Assembly (NCBI GenBank): GCA_029262315.1
Contig: JAJCZP010000196.1
Span: 1 to 39,060 of the forward strand
Length of the DNA: 39,060 bases
Origin: Deltaproteobacteria bacterium
GTDB taxonomy: Bacteria; Desulfobacterota; Binatia; UTPRO1
Direction: 5' to 3'
The notes beneath the pieces were generated by a model. The model saw only the letters and a list, made by a program, of their open reading frames with translations, did no database searches and was not told the origin of the DNA. A program made the position numbers and the translations under genes. Below are positions 23,687-31,220 of this stretch, piece by piece. The stretch's first letter is position 1. Every line of letters begins with the position of its first letter.

Positions 23687-25807
23687 CTACGGGCAGCCGG
23701 TGCCGCCGGTGCCGTTGACGCAGTCAGAGCCGGCGGGCGTGTTGCCGTTGAAGATCGTGCCGGTCAGGCTCGTCACGGTGCCGTCGTTGAAGATACCGCC
23801 TCCGGTGGTCGCCTTGTTGTTGACGATCGTGCTGTCGATGACCGCGAGGACGCCCGCGGGGAAGGTGGAGTAGGGCTCTTCGTTCATGATGGCGCCGCCG
23901 CGGTTGCCCGCGGTGTTGTCGGCGACCACGCTCTCGACCAGCGTGAGGAGGCTGTCGGAAGGGTTGCTGATGGCGCCGCCGTCGCTGGCCGTGACGTTCT
24001 TCTCGAAGAGCGACGCGACCACAGTGAGATCCTCGCAGAAGCTCTGCAGGCCGCCACCGTTGCGCGACGTGCAGTCGATGCCGTCGCAACGGGATCGGTT
24101 CTTGGCAATCGTTGTGTCGCTGATCATCGATCCTGGTCCCGCGATGAGGGTCAGGACGTTCTCGACGTCGCCCTGGTCGCCGAGGTGCTCCATCCGGTTG
24201 CGCTCGAAACGTGAGGCTAGGATAGTCGCCGCACCATCGTACGCGCCCAGCTTGCAGACCTCGTCCACATCGTTGTCGAAGCCTGTGGCGAGCATTCGAT
24301 TGTTCGAGACGATGAGCTGGTCGGTGAACAGGGTCGCTCCGGATGCCGCCAACACCCGGTCGAGGTCGCAGCTGGGTCCCGAGCACGTGACAAGATTGCG
24401 CGTGATGGTGGCCCGGGTGAGGGAGACCGCTCCGTCCACGTGCAGGTCGACGACGTCATCGGTGTCGCAGTCGTCGCCGTGGCAGGCGAGCCGGTTCTTG
24501 GTGACGAGTAGGTCGAGGACGGTCAGGTCTGCCTTCGAACTCCCCGTGAAGATATCGTCGGTATCGCACTGGGCGCCGTCGCAGCGGAGTTGGTTGCGGG
24601 TGACGGCGACACGCTCGATCGTGAGGGGCCCGCCGGTCGGAATCATGCGGACGATGTTGTCGATATTGCATCGGATGCCGGTGCAGCGTGCGGTGTTGCG
24701 CGTGAAGGCGGTATCGCGGAGCGTGACGGCGTGGGCCAACGCTGAGACGCGGAGCAGATTTGGGCCACGGCACATGTCGCCCGTGCACCAGAGTGCGTTC
24801 CGGCTGACGGAACTTCCGTCGACGGTCAGTGGTCCGTCGTCCATCTTGAGATCGAGAAGATTCGCGCGCTGACACTCGGTGCCGCGGCACGACTGACGGT
24901 TGCGAGCAACGACAGTGTCCTGCATGGACATCCGACCGGCCAGTACATGAATCAGGGCATCGAGGATGCAGCCGTCTCCCGTGCAGCTCGCGACGTTCTT
25001 CTCAACGCGACTCCCGCGAAGATCGACATCGTCCTGCACGGGACAGCTCGCAGGGACTGTATAGAGGCCGGCCGATCCTGCATGACATCCGAAGGCCTCG
25101 CAGCGGGCAGAGTTCTGGGCGATGAGCGTCCGGAGCAATGTCACGGGCCCACGCCCGCCCTGGCGTCGAATGACGGCGGTGTGACCGGGGGCGCCACACT
25201 CCGGCCCGAGACAGATCGCGGTGTTCTTCATGAGGGCGCAGTCTTCGATCGAGATGGTGCCGTTGGCCCCGATCTCGATCGCACTGCCGCCGGCCTCGCA
25301 GCCGATGCCCGAGCAGCCGACGTCCCCACGTCGCAAGGAGAGGTGCTGGAGTTGGAAATGCACCGGATCATCGTTTGTGTGGACCGTATGAAAGAGCCGG
25401 TCGCCGTCCCCGACGAGTTTGCGGCTCCCGAGGCGGTTCTCAATGATCGTCTTGCGTTGCCCGGCGCCTCTGATGATGAGTGGCTCGATCACATCGAGGT
25501 CGCCTCCGAGATTCAGGTTGTCCCCCGCCGAGCCGAGCGTCAGCCGGAATTTGCCTTTCGGGAGGACGATACGGTCGAAGGTCGGCGACGGGTCGCCGGC
25601 GGGGCACTCGCCCTCGGCGGGTCCGTACTGGGCGTTTGTATTCGTGGCGGTGACGGCTTCGCGGAGCGAGCAGAAGCCGTCGTTGGCGATCACGTCGGCC
25701 TTGGTGGTGACGTGAATGGTGGCGCCCCACGCGGGCAGTGCGAGGGCAGTGACGAGGCTGAGCGTGATTCCGGCCTGTGTGAGTGCGCTGATGAATGTCC
25801 GACGCAT
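23687..25807 (-). CDS. CSLREA-domain secreted beta-solenoid with CX4C repeat array
   Basis: A 706-residue exported protein. The signal peptide (about 1-28) is followed by a CSLREA segment (ATIHVTTKADVI..DGFCSLREAV) typical of extracellular parallel beta-helix proteins. Residues about 155-600 form a solenoid of coils about 33-36 residues long, each with the core N-x3-C-x-G-x2-C-[DN]-x-D. CX4C pairs are at 165/170, 199/204, 236/241, 275/280, 307/312, 341/346, 375/380, 409/414, 442/447, 475/480 and 574/579. Two adjacent coils (about 503-517 and 537-551) have lost both Cys. The last 100 residues are the usual polymorphic-outer-membrane-type GGGI/GGAI coils. The start has GGAGGAA 7-8 bp upstream. 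Probably a surface or extracellular protein; binding or enzymatic role unknown. Confidence 0.92.
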   Translation of the reverse strand: MRRTFISALTQAGITLSLVTALALPAWGATIHVTTKADVIANDGFCSLREAVTATNTNAQYGPAEGECPAGDPSPTFDRIVLPKGKFRLTLGSAGDNLNLGGDLDVIEPLIIRGAGQRKTIIENRLGSRKLVGDGDRLFHTVHTNDDPVHFQLQHLSLRRGDVGCSGIGCEAGGSAIEIGANGTISIEDCALMKNTAICLGPECGAPGHTAVIRRQGGRGPVTLLRTLIAQNSARCEAFGCHAGSAGLYTVPASCPVQDDVDLRGSRVEKNVASCTGDGCILDALIHVLAGRMSMQDTVVARNRQSCRGTECQRANLLDLKMDDGPLTVDGSSVSRNALWCTGDMCRGPNLLRVSALAHAVTLRDTAFTRNTARCTGIRCNIDNIVRMIPTGGPLTIERVAVTRNQLRCDGAQCDTDDIFTGSSKADLTVLDLLVTKNRLACHGDDCDTDDVVDLHVDGAVSLTRATITRNLVTCSGPSCDLDRVLAASGATLFTDQLIVSNNRMLATGFDNDVDEVCKLGAYDGAATILASRFERNRMEHLGDQGDVENVLTLIAGPGSMISDTTIAKNRSRCDGIDCTSRNGGGLQSFCEDLTVVASLFEKNVTASDGGAISNPSDSLLTLVESVVADNTAGNRGGAIMNEEPYSTFPAGVLAVIDSTIVNNKATTGGGIFNDGTVTSLTGTIFNGNTPAGSDCVNGTGGTGCP

Positions 25808-25880
25808 GGGTTCGTTCCTCCGCTGTCCGACCGCCGGGGCGGTCGCGTCTCGTGATGGGAGGGATCCTAGGGATTGGAAC

Positions 25881-25932
25881 GGTTAGCCGGGACGGTCGAA
25901 TGGTTAGGAAAGCGGTAAGGATCGATGGCTAG
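25881..25932. promoter_or_regulatory. Cluster of GG(T/C)(T/A)AG direct repeats in a divergent promoter region
   Basis: GGTTAG at 25881-25886 and 25902-25907, GGTAAG at 25914-25919 and GGCTAG at 25927-25932 stand in the same orientation in the 222-bp gap between the divergent CSLREA and sulfatase-like genes. Spacings are 21, 12 and 13 bp, not one fixed helical phase. It could be a multi-site operator; no matching regulator is known to me. Confidence 0.25.
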
Positions 25933-26029
25933 GGGTAACTTTGGCTCGCGATCCAGAGAAAGTGAGGCCCGACAGGCGCTGCGTGCCGCCGTGGTGGGCA
26001 GCCTCCGCTTCGGGTAACGTTTGGCACCG

Positions 26030-27403
26030 ATGCGCCGACGAGAGTTCGTGGTGGGGATGGTCGTGGCGGTATGCACCCTCGGACTGGGGTGCCAACGGCC
26101 GGCGCCTCCCGAGCGGAGCCTGGTCGTGATCTCGATCGACACGCTGGCCCGCGATCGGATGTCTGCGTACGGGGCCGAGCGGCGGACGACGCCGCACATC
26201 GAGTCCCTTGCGGCTCGTGCCCTCCGGTTCACCCGGGCGTACAGTGCGTCGCCGTGGACGCTCCCGTCCCACGCCACCATGCTGACGGGACGCTGGCCTG
26301 GTGCTCTGAGTGACGACACCCATGATCTGGCGATGCTCCGGACCACGCCGGCCCCGCTTCTGGCTGAGACGCTTCGGAGCCAGGGGTTTCGTACCGGCGC
26401 GTTCACGGGCGGTGGCTTCATGGCGGACGGCCTTGGGGTCGAGCGCGGTTTCGAGGTGTTCGATGAGGCTGGGGTCGATCGGGCCGTCGCCTGGATGGAG
26501 GCGCATCGTGCCGAGCGTTTCTTCCTGTTCTTCCACACGTTCGTCGCGCACATGCCCTATCGGCATCGACGCTTTGCCGAGGGGCTGCCGGCGGGGCGTT
26601 TCGCGGGCATTTATGAAGAAGCCGATGAGCAGGCCGGGTATCCCCTTCACGAGGCGGTCGCGTACGGCACGCTGACACCAACCGATGAAGAGCGCGCCTA
26701 CGTGCAGGCGCTCTACGATGGAGGGGTGGCGGCTGCGGATGCGGCGGTGGGCGAGATCGTGGCGGCGCTCGACCGCCTCGATCTCACAGAGCGGACGATC
26801 GTCATCGTCACCAGCGATCATGGCGAGGAGTTCTGGCAGCACTCGGGGCGGGGCGCCTATCATGGGCATACCCTCTACGATGAGCTGCTCGGGATCCCGC
26901 TCGTCTGGTTCGAGCCCGGGTCGGCTGTGGCAGGGCAGACGTCGAATGCGCAGGTGACCCTGGCCGATGTCGTCCCGACGCTGTGTACGCGCCTCGCCGT
27001 CGAGTGTCCGCAGCCGATGGATGGAGAAGATCTGAGCATGCTTCTGGCGGGTGACGACTGGGTGCGCGCGGGCCCCGTGTACGCGGAAGCCGTCCGGAAT
27101 GGCCCGCCGCGCTACAGTGTCCGCACTCCGGAAGGGAAGCTGATCCTGACCCCCGACACTGCGGTGCAGAACGCCGAAGGGGCGGAGGCGGCGGTCTCGG
27201 TCCGCGCGGCCGAGGAGCTGTACCTCGGCGACGATCCGGAGGAGCGCGTGAACAGGATCGACGATGCGCCCGCCGTGGCGGCGCGACCCCGACGCCTGCT
27301 CCAGGCGCGCTTACCGACCGGTGATGGTACGGACGCAGCCGGCTTCACGATCGACCCCGGGACGCGCGCGCGACTGCGCGAGCTCGGCTATGTCGTGGAC
27401 TGA
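26030..27403 (+). CDS. Sulfatase/alkaline-phosphatase superfamily exported hydrolase
   Basis: A 457-residue exported protein. The start ATG 26030 gives an Arg-rich signal (MRRREFVVGMVVAVCTLGLGC), possibly Tat-like and possibly a lipoprotein with Cys21, though the lipobox is imperfect. Metal motif LVVISIDTLARDRM (Asp37, Asp42), second site TSDHGEEFWQH. The usual nucleophile block reads PWTLPSHATMLTG, so Thr77 stands where sulfatases have Cys or Ser and His81 where they have Arg. It shares this with the paralogue at 2958-4271, but the two are otherwise divergent. Formylglycine cannot form from Thr, so substrate and chemistry are open (phosphate ester, phosphonate or phospholipid headgroup). The C-terminal RLRELGYVVD end is family-typical. 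Confidence 0.9.
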   Translation: MRRREFVVGMVVAVCTLGLGCQRPAPPERSLVVISIDTLARDRMSAYGAERRTTPHIESLAARALRFTRAYSASPWTLPSHATMLTGRWPGALSDDTHDLAMLRTTPAPLLAETLRSQGFRTGAFTGGGFMADGLGVERGFEVFDEAGVDRAVAWMEAHRAERFFLFFHTFVAHMPYRHRRFAEGLPAGRFAGIYEEADEQAGYPLHEAVAYGTLTPTDEERAYVQALYDGGVAAADAAVGEIVAALDRLDLTERTIVIVTSDHGEEFWQHSGRGAYHGHTLYDELLGIPLVWFEPGSAVAGQTSNAQVTLADVVPTLCTRLAVECPQPMDGEDLSMLLAGDDWVRAGPVYAEAVRNGPPRYSVRTPEGKLILTPDTAVQNAEGAEAAVSVRAAEELYLGDDPEERVNRIDDAPAVAARPRRLLQARLPTGDGTDAAGFTIDPGTRARLRELGYVVD

Positions 27404-27471
27404 ACGCGACCGTTCCGATTTCGTGTCAGTACGAGGAGTATTTGTATCGTTGCGGCTCCCGCTACCTTTCA

Positions 27472-27500
27472 GGTATTGTGAAAGTATGAAATCCAATACC
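27472..27500. promoter_or_regulatory. Inverted repeat spanning the start codon of the RHH antitoxin
   Basis: GGTATTG (27472-27478) and CAATACC (27494-27500) are perfect 7-bp arms with a 15-bp spacer that contains the ATG at 27486. The left arm also overlaps a weak -10-like TATTGT. It may be the operator for autorepression by the ribbon-helix-helix protein, or a hairpin that hides the start codon. Confidence 0.45.
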
Positions 27501-27740
27501 AAATCCAGCATTACGCTGCCCGCCGAGGAGTTGCGCCTCGTCCAGACGCTCAAGGTTCGCCTGCGGTGCAAGAGCAATGTGGAGGTGGTGAGGCGGGGGT
27601 TGCGGCTCCTCAACGAGCGGACCGAACGTGACTCTTTGCGGCAGGCGTACGGTCGCGCCTCCCGGGCGATCGGATCCGGAGCGGCGGCGGCCGAACTCGC
27701 TGATCTCGATGAAGCGCTCGTTGCCGACGGACTCGATTGA
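27486..27740 (+). CDS. Ribbon-helix-helix antitoxin of a MazEF-type pair
   Basis: An 84-residue protein with the RHH pattern: a short basic strand KSSITLPAEEL, helix LRLVQTLKVRLRC, the turn KSN, and a second helix VEVVRRGLRLLNERTERD, then a C-terminal acidic tail (LADLDEALVADGLD) of the kind that blocks the partner toxin. The start at ATG 27486 fits this fold; the frame is open upstream over the sulfatase 3' end but without coding character. Its TGA overlaps the TTG start of the toxin gene as TTGA. It likely represses its own promoter through the inverted repeat at its start. Confidence 0.88.
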   Translation: MKSNTKSSITLPAEELRLVQTLKVRLRCKSNVEVVRRGLRLLNERTERDSLRQAYGRASRAIGSGAAAAELADLDEALVADGLD

Positions 27741-28084
27741 ACGTCAGGATCGAGCACGGCAGCTTGCTGGTCGCCGACCTGAGCCCGCGACGTGGTACCG
27801 AGCCCGGGAAGTTGCGACCCGTCCTGGTGATGCAGACGGATCTCCTCAACACGGTCGAGCATCCGTCGACGTGGATCGTGCCGTGTACGACGCGGCTTTC
27901 CGGAGAGAGCCTCCTCCGCGTCTGTCTGCCGAAGGGGATGGCCGGGAATCGTCAGGACTGTGAGCTGATGATCGATCAGAGTCGTGCGGTCGACAACACG
28001 CGGTTCAAACGCAGCCTCGGTGTCTTACCGCCGCCAGTTCTTCGGGAGGTCAAGGAGAAGCTCCGGCTGCTTGGCGATCTCTGA
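27737..28084 (+). CDS. MazF/PemK-family mRNA interferase toxin
   Basis: A 115-residue MazF-like protein with TTG start inside the antitoxin stop (TTGA, 4-bp overlap), which couples their translation. The typical N-terminal strand and loop are present: GSLLVADLSPRRGTEPGKLRP followed by VLVMQTD, with the conserved Arg-Pro; then STWIVPCTTRL, the LLRVCLPKG strand and DCELMIDQSRAVDNTRF with the conserved QxRxVD-like segment. All this indicates an active endoribonuclease fold. This is one of three toxin-antitoxin-like pairs within 8 kb. Confidence 0.93.
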   Translation: MNVRIEHGSLLVADLSPRRGTEPGKLRPVLVMQTDLLNTVEHPSTWIVPCTTRLSGESLLRVCLPKGMAGNRQDCELMIDQSRAVDNTRFKRSLGVLPPPVLREVKEKLRLLGDL

Positions 28085-28193
28085 GGCGCCGGGAGATCTC
28101 ATCGGGCAACACGGCCGCGGTGTCCTCGCGTGCCAGGCTTCCCGCCGGATCGCGTCGCTGGCGTGGATCCAGCGTGGGTGTTAGGTCGGGCGC

Positions 28194-28637
28194 GTGACGA
28201 TTCCACTTTCCATCGTGCGCTTGCTGAACCCGATAGTCGCGACGCTGTTGCGCTCGCCGCTCCATGGGTTGATGAGCAAGGACATCATGTTGATCACGTT
28301 CACCGGCAGGAAGAGCGGGCGGAAGTATACGACGCCGGTCACCTACGTGCGCGATGGGTCCCACGTGCGGCTCTTCACGCAGACGCCGTGGTGGCGGAAT
28401 TGTCGCGACGGTGCCGAGGTGACGCTCCTGCTGGAGGGGAGCGAGCGGCGCGGCACGAGCGAGGCGATCGATCAGGATCGGCCGCGCATGGCGGAGGCGC
28501 TCACGGACTTGCTGCGCCGGGTGCCGCGTGATGCGGGGTACTACGACGTCAAGATCGGACCGAACGGCGAGCCGGACGCCGCCGACCTCGAGCGCGCGCT
28601 CGGCGAGCTTGCGCTCGTCGAGATCCAGCTGACGTAG
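28194..28637 (+). CDS. Ddn-like nitroreductase/quinone reductase family protein
   Basis: A 147-residue member of the same split-barrel family as the gene at 8544, with low mutual identity. The core is IMLITFTGRKSGRKYTTPVT, then HVRLFTQTPWWRNCRDGAEVTLLLEG, and a C-terminal helical segment ending in a LALVEIQL strand. GRKSG and WWRN correspond to GRKTG and WMQN of the paralogue. The start is GTG 28194; no strong ribosome-binding site is seen. The cofactor (F420, flavin or heme) cannot be told from sequence. It stands alone between the MazEF-type pair and the convergent secG. Confidence 0.85.
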   Translation: MTIPLSIVRLLNPIVATLLRSPLHGLMSKDIMLITFTGRKSGRKYTTPVTYVRDGSHVRLFTQTPWWRNCRDGAEVTLLLEGSERRGTSEAIDQDRPRMAEALTDLLRRVPRDAGYYDVKIGPNGEPDAADLERALGELALVEIQLT

Positions 28638-28729
28638 ACGCGATTCGCGCAGGGAGGCGCCCCGGTATCAGCGCCCCGTCGTTACGATCGAGCGCTGCTG
28701 GGCCGAGCCTCTTCCGAAGCTAGCTTCTC

Positions 28730-29248
28730 CTACGGTGCGGCGGGTGGTGCCTCACCGCCGCTGTCGGCCGCCGGGGCCTCACCGCCGTTGTCGGCTGCCG
28801 CTGCCGCCGCGGGGGCCTCGGCGGGCGGGGCTGCTGCGGCTGGGGCGTCCGGGGCGGGCGCGCTGTCGGGCGCGGCTGCGACGGGCGCTGGCGCGGGATC
28901 TGTGTCCGCTGCCGGGGCGGCGTCGAGCGGAGGTGCGGCCGCATCATCGAACGCACCGTCGGCTGCCGGGGCGGCGGCGCCTGGAATGGCGACCGATTCC
29001 GGCATGACGCTGCTGCTGCCGGTGCGCTGCGGGCCATAGGTGAGGGTGAGCGACGTCATCATGAAGATCACGGCGGCGACGGTCGTGATCCTGGTGAGGA
29101 AGTTGCCTGCGCCGCCGCTGCCGAAGATGGTCGTGCTGGCGCCGCCGAAGACCGCGCCCATGTCGGCACCCTTGCCGGCCTGGAGGAGCACCGACAAGAC
29201 CAGAACGACGCAGGCGATTACGTGAAAAGTCGTGACGACGATCAGCAT
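28730..29248 (-). CDS. secG: SecG, preprotein translocase subunit, with long Ala/Pro-rich tail
   Basis: A 172-residue protein. The first 80 residues are SecG: TM1 in LIVVTTFHVIACVVLVLSVL, the loop LQAGKGADMGAVFGGAS with the family QxGKG motif, FGSGGAGNFLTRITT, and TM2 AAVIFMMTSLTLTY. It stabilises SecYE and aids SecA-driven export across the inner membrane. SD AAGGAG is 9 bp before the ATG. The remaining 90 residues are low-complexity Ala/Pro/Asp-rich sequence, longer than in E. coli SecG (110 residues in total); tails of this sort occur in other high-GC bacteria. It is the last gene of the gap-pgk-tpiA-secG cluster. Confidence 0.94.
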   Translation of the reverse strand: MLIVVTTFHVIACVVLVLSVLLQAGKGADMGAVFGGASTTIFGSGGAGNFLTRITTVAAVIFMMTSLTLTYGPQRTGSSSVMPESVAIPGAAAPAADGAFDDAAAPPLDAAPAADTDPAPAPVAAAPDSAPAPDAPAAAAPPAEAPAAAAAADNGGEAPAADSGGEAPPAAP

Positions 29249-29277
29249 GATGCGTGTGCTCCTTCTACCGAGAACGT

Positions 29278-30036
29278 CTAATTCGAGAATTCGATGATGC
29301 GCGAGAATGCCTTCGGGTCGAGGCTGGCGCCACCGACGAGTGCGCCGTCGATGTTCGGCTGCGCCATCAAGGCATCGACGTTGTCGGGCTTTACGCTGCC
29401 ACCGTAGAGGATCCGCACGGTTTCGGCTACGTCGCCTCCCACGAGAGTGCCGAGCTGCTTCCGGATGGCCGCATGGACATCCTCGGCTTGCTCGGTCGTG
29501 GCGACTTTCCCGGTACCGATGGCCCACACGGGCTCGTAGGCGACCGTGAGGCTTGCGAACGCCGCCGCGTCGAGGCCGTGCAGACCGCCGCGGATCTGCG
29601 TGTCGATGACGGCAAGCGTTTGATTGTTTTCACGTTGCTCGAGGCTTTCGCCGACGCAAACGATGGCGTGCAACCCGACCCGGAGCGCGGCCCCGATACG
29701 CTGGCTGACCGTGGCGTCGGTCTCACCGAAGAATTGGCGCCGTTCGGAATGCCCAATGATCACATGCGAGCAGCCGATGTCGCGCAGCATCTCGCCCGAG
29801 ACTTCGCCGGTAAAGGCGCCCTTGGGCTCCCAGTGGAGATGTTGCGCCGCGAGGCTGATGGGGGCGTCGCCGATGGCCCGTTTCGCCGTCTCGAGAAGCG
29901 TAAACGGCGGGCCGACAACGACCTCGCGATCCTTGGCGGCACGAGCCGCGGTGGCGATGCCCTCGATCAGCGTCGTCGCTTCGGCGCTGGTCGTATGCAT
30001 CTTCCAGTTGCCGGCAAGCATGGGTCGGCGGCTCAT
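29278..30036 (-). CDS. tpiA: Triosephosphate isomerase
   Basis: A 252-residue TIM barrel that interconverts dihydroxyacetone phosphate and glyceraldehyde 3-phosphate. All key elements are present: AGNWKMH with Asn and catalytic Lys, IIGHSERRQFFGET with the electrophile His, AYEPVWAIGTGKVAT with catalytic Glu and the flexible loop, and YGGSVKPDN with the phosphate-binding Gly pair. The length is normal. The ATG (30036-30034) overlaps the pgk stop as ATGA, so translation is coupled. secG follows after 29 bp. Confidence 0.98.
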   Translation of the reverse strand: MSRRPMLAGNWKMHTTSAEATTLIEGIATAARAAKDREVVVGPPFTLLETAKRAIGDAPISLAAQHLHWEPKGAFTGEVSGEMLRDIGCSHVIIGHSERRQFFGETDATVSQRIGAALRVGLHAIVCVGESLEQRENNQTLAVIDTQIRGGLHGLDAAAFASLTVAYEPVWAIGTGKVATTEQAEDVHAAIRKQLGTLVGGDVAETVRILYGGSVKPDNVDALMAQPNIDGALVGGASLDPKAFSRIIEFSN

Positions 30037-31205
30037 CGGTTCAGCACCGCGAGGCCGGGGAGGGTGCGTCCTTCGAGAAACTCGAGCGCCGCGCCGCCGC
30101 CTGTCGAGATGTGGGAGATCTGGCTACTCTTGCCGGAGCGGCTGAGTGCCGCGATCGAGTCGCCGCCGCCGACGACCGTCATCGCCGGGCTCTTGGCCAT
30201 GGCATCGGCCACGGCCATGGTGCCAGCGCTGAAGGCTTCGACCTCGAAGATACCCATCGGTCCGTTCCAGAGCACCGTGCGAGCTTTGGCAATCTCGGCG
30301 CCGTAGCGCTCGCTCGTTGCCGGGCCGATGTCGACGCCCATGGTGCCGTCGGGGATCTCGATGCCGGCCTGTTCCGCGGGCGCGCTGCCGTCGAGTGCGG
30401 TCGATACGACGTGGTCGCTCGGGAGGTGCAACGCCACGCCGCTCTGCTGTGCACGTTCGAGCAGGGTACGGGCGAGGTCGAGGCGATCTTCCTCGACCAA
30501 TGACTTGCCCGTGGCGTGTCCTTGGGCTCGCAGGAAGGTGTATGCCATGGCACCTCCAATCAGTAGTGCGTCGACTTTCGTTAACAGATTCTCGATGACG
30601 TTGATCTTGTCTGACACTTTCGCGCCACCGAGGATTGCCACCAGCGGGCGCTCGGGGCTCTCGGTGATCTTCGACAGCGCTTCGACTTCCTTCCGGATCA
30701 ACAGGCCTGCCGCCGTCTGGGGGACGATGTGCGCCATGCCCTCGGTCGAGGCGTGTGCACGGTGCGCCGCCCCGAAGGCGTCGTTGACGTAGACATCGGC
30801 GAGTGCGGCGAGCTGGCGTGCAAAGCCGGCGTCGTTCTTGGCCTCTTCGGGATGAAAGCGGAGGTTCTCGAGCACCACGACGTCGCCCGTGGCGCAGCCG
30901 CGGACGAGGCGCTCGGTGGCATCCCCGATGCAATCAGGCGCGAACATCACCTGGCGCTGGAGGAACTCGGACAGGGAGTCGGCGATCGGACGGAGCGACA
31001 GGGCGGGGTCGACGGTGCCCTTGGGACGACCGAGGTGCGAGGCGACGATGACGATGGCGCCATGATCGAGCGCCCACCGGATCGTCGGCAACGATGCCTC
31101 GATCCGCGTGGTGTCGGTGATGGTGCTCCCGTCGAGTGGGACGTTCAGGTCGGCGCGAATGAACGTGCGCGCGCCCCCGACATCGAGCTCATCGATGTAT
31201 CGCAC
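30033..31205 (-). CDS. pgk: Phosphoglycerate kinase
   Basis: A 390-residue cytosolic kinase that makes ATP from 1,3-bisphosphoglycerate. N-terminal substrate block RADLNVPLDG and HLGRPKG, hinge region ILGGAKVSDKI, and the C-terminal nucleotide block GGGDSIAAL followed by HISTGGGAALEFLEG are seen. The usual family Thr in GGGDT is Ser here. The start is GTG 31205, 15 bp after the gap stop, with no clear SD, so translation may depend on ribosomes from gap. Second gene of the gap-pgk-tpiA-secG operon. Confidence 0.98.
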   Translation of the reverse strand: MRYIDELDVGGARTFIRADLNVPLDGSTITDTTRIEASLPTIRWALDHGAIVIVASHLGRPKGTVDPALSLRPIADSLSEFLQRQVMFAPDCIGDATERLVRGCATGDVVVLENLRFHPEEAKNDAGFARQLAALADVYVNDAFGAAHRAHASTEGMAHIVPQTAAGLLIRKEVEALSKITESPERPLVAILGGAKVSDKINVIENLLTKVDALLIGGAMAYTFLRAQGHATGKSLVEEDRLDLARTLLERAQQSGVALHLPSDHVVSTALDGSAPAEQAGIEIPDGTMGVDIGPATSERYGAEIAKARTVLWNGPMGIFEVEAFSAGTMAVADAMAKSPAMTVVGGGDSIAALSRSGKSSQISHISTGGGAALEFLEGRTLPGLAVLNR

Positions 31206-31220
31206 GTCCGCGGCCGTCGA

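Noticed and set aside
28716-28727. Perfect 12-bp palindrome GAAGCTAGCTTC just after the secG stop
   Set aside because: As RNA it could form only a 4-bp stem with a CTAG loop and no T-tract follows, so it is not a convincing terminator; no other role is supported.
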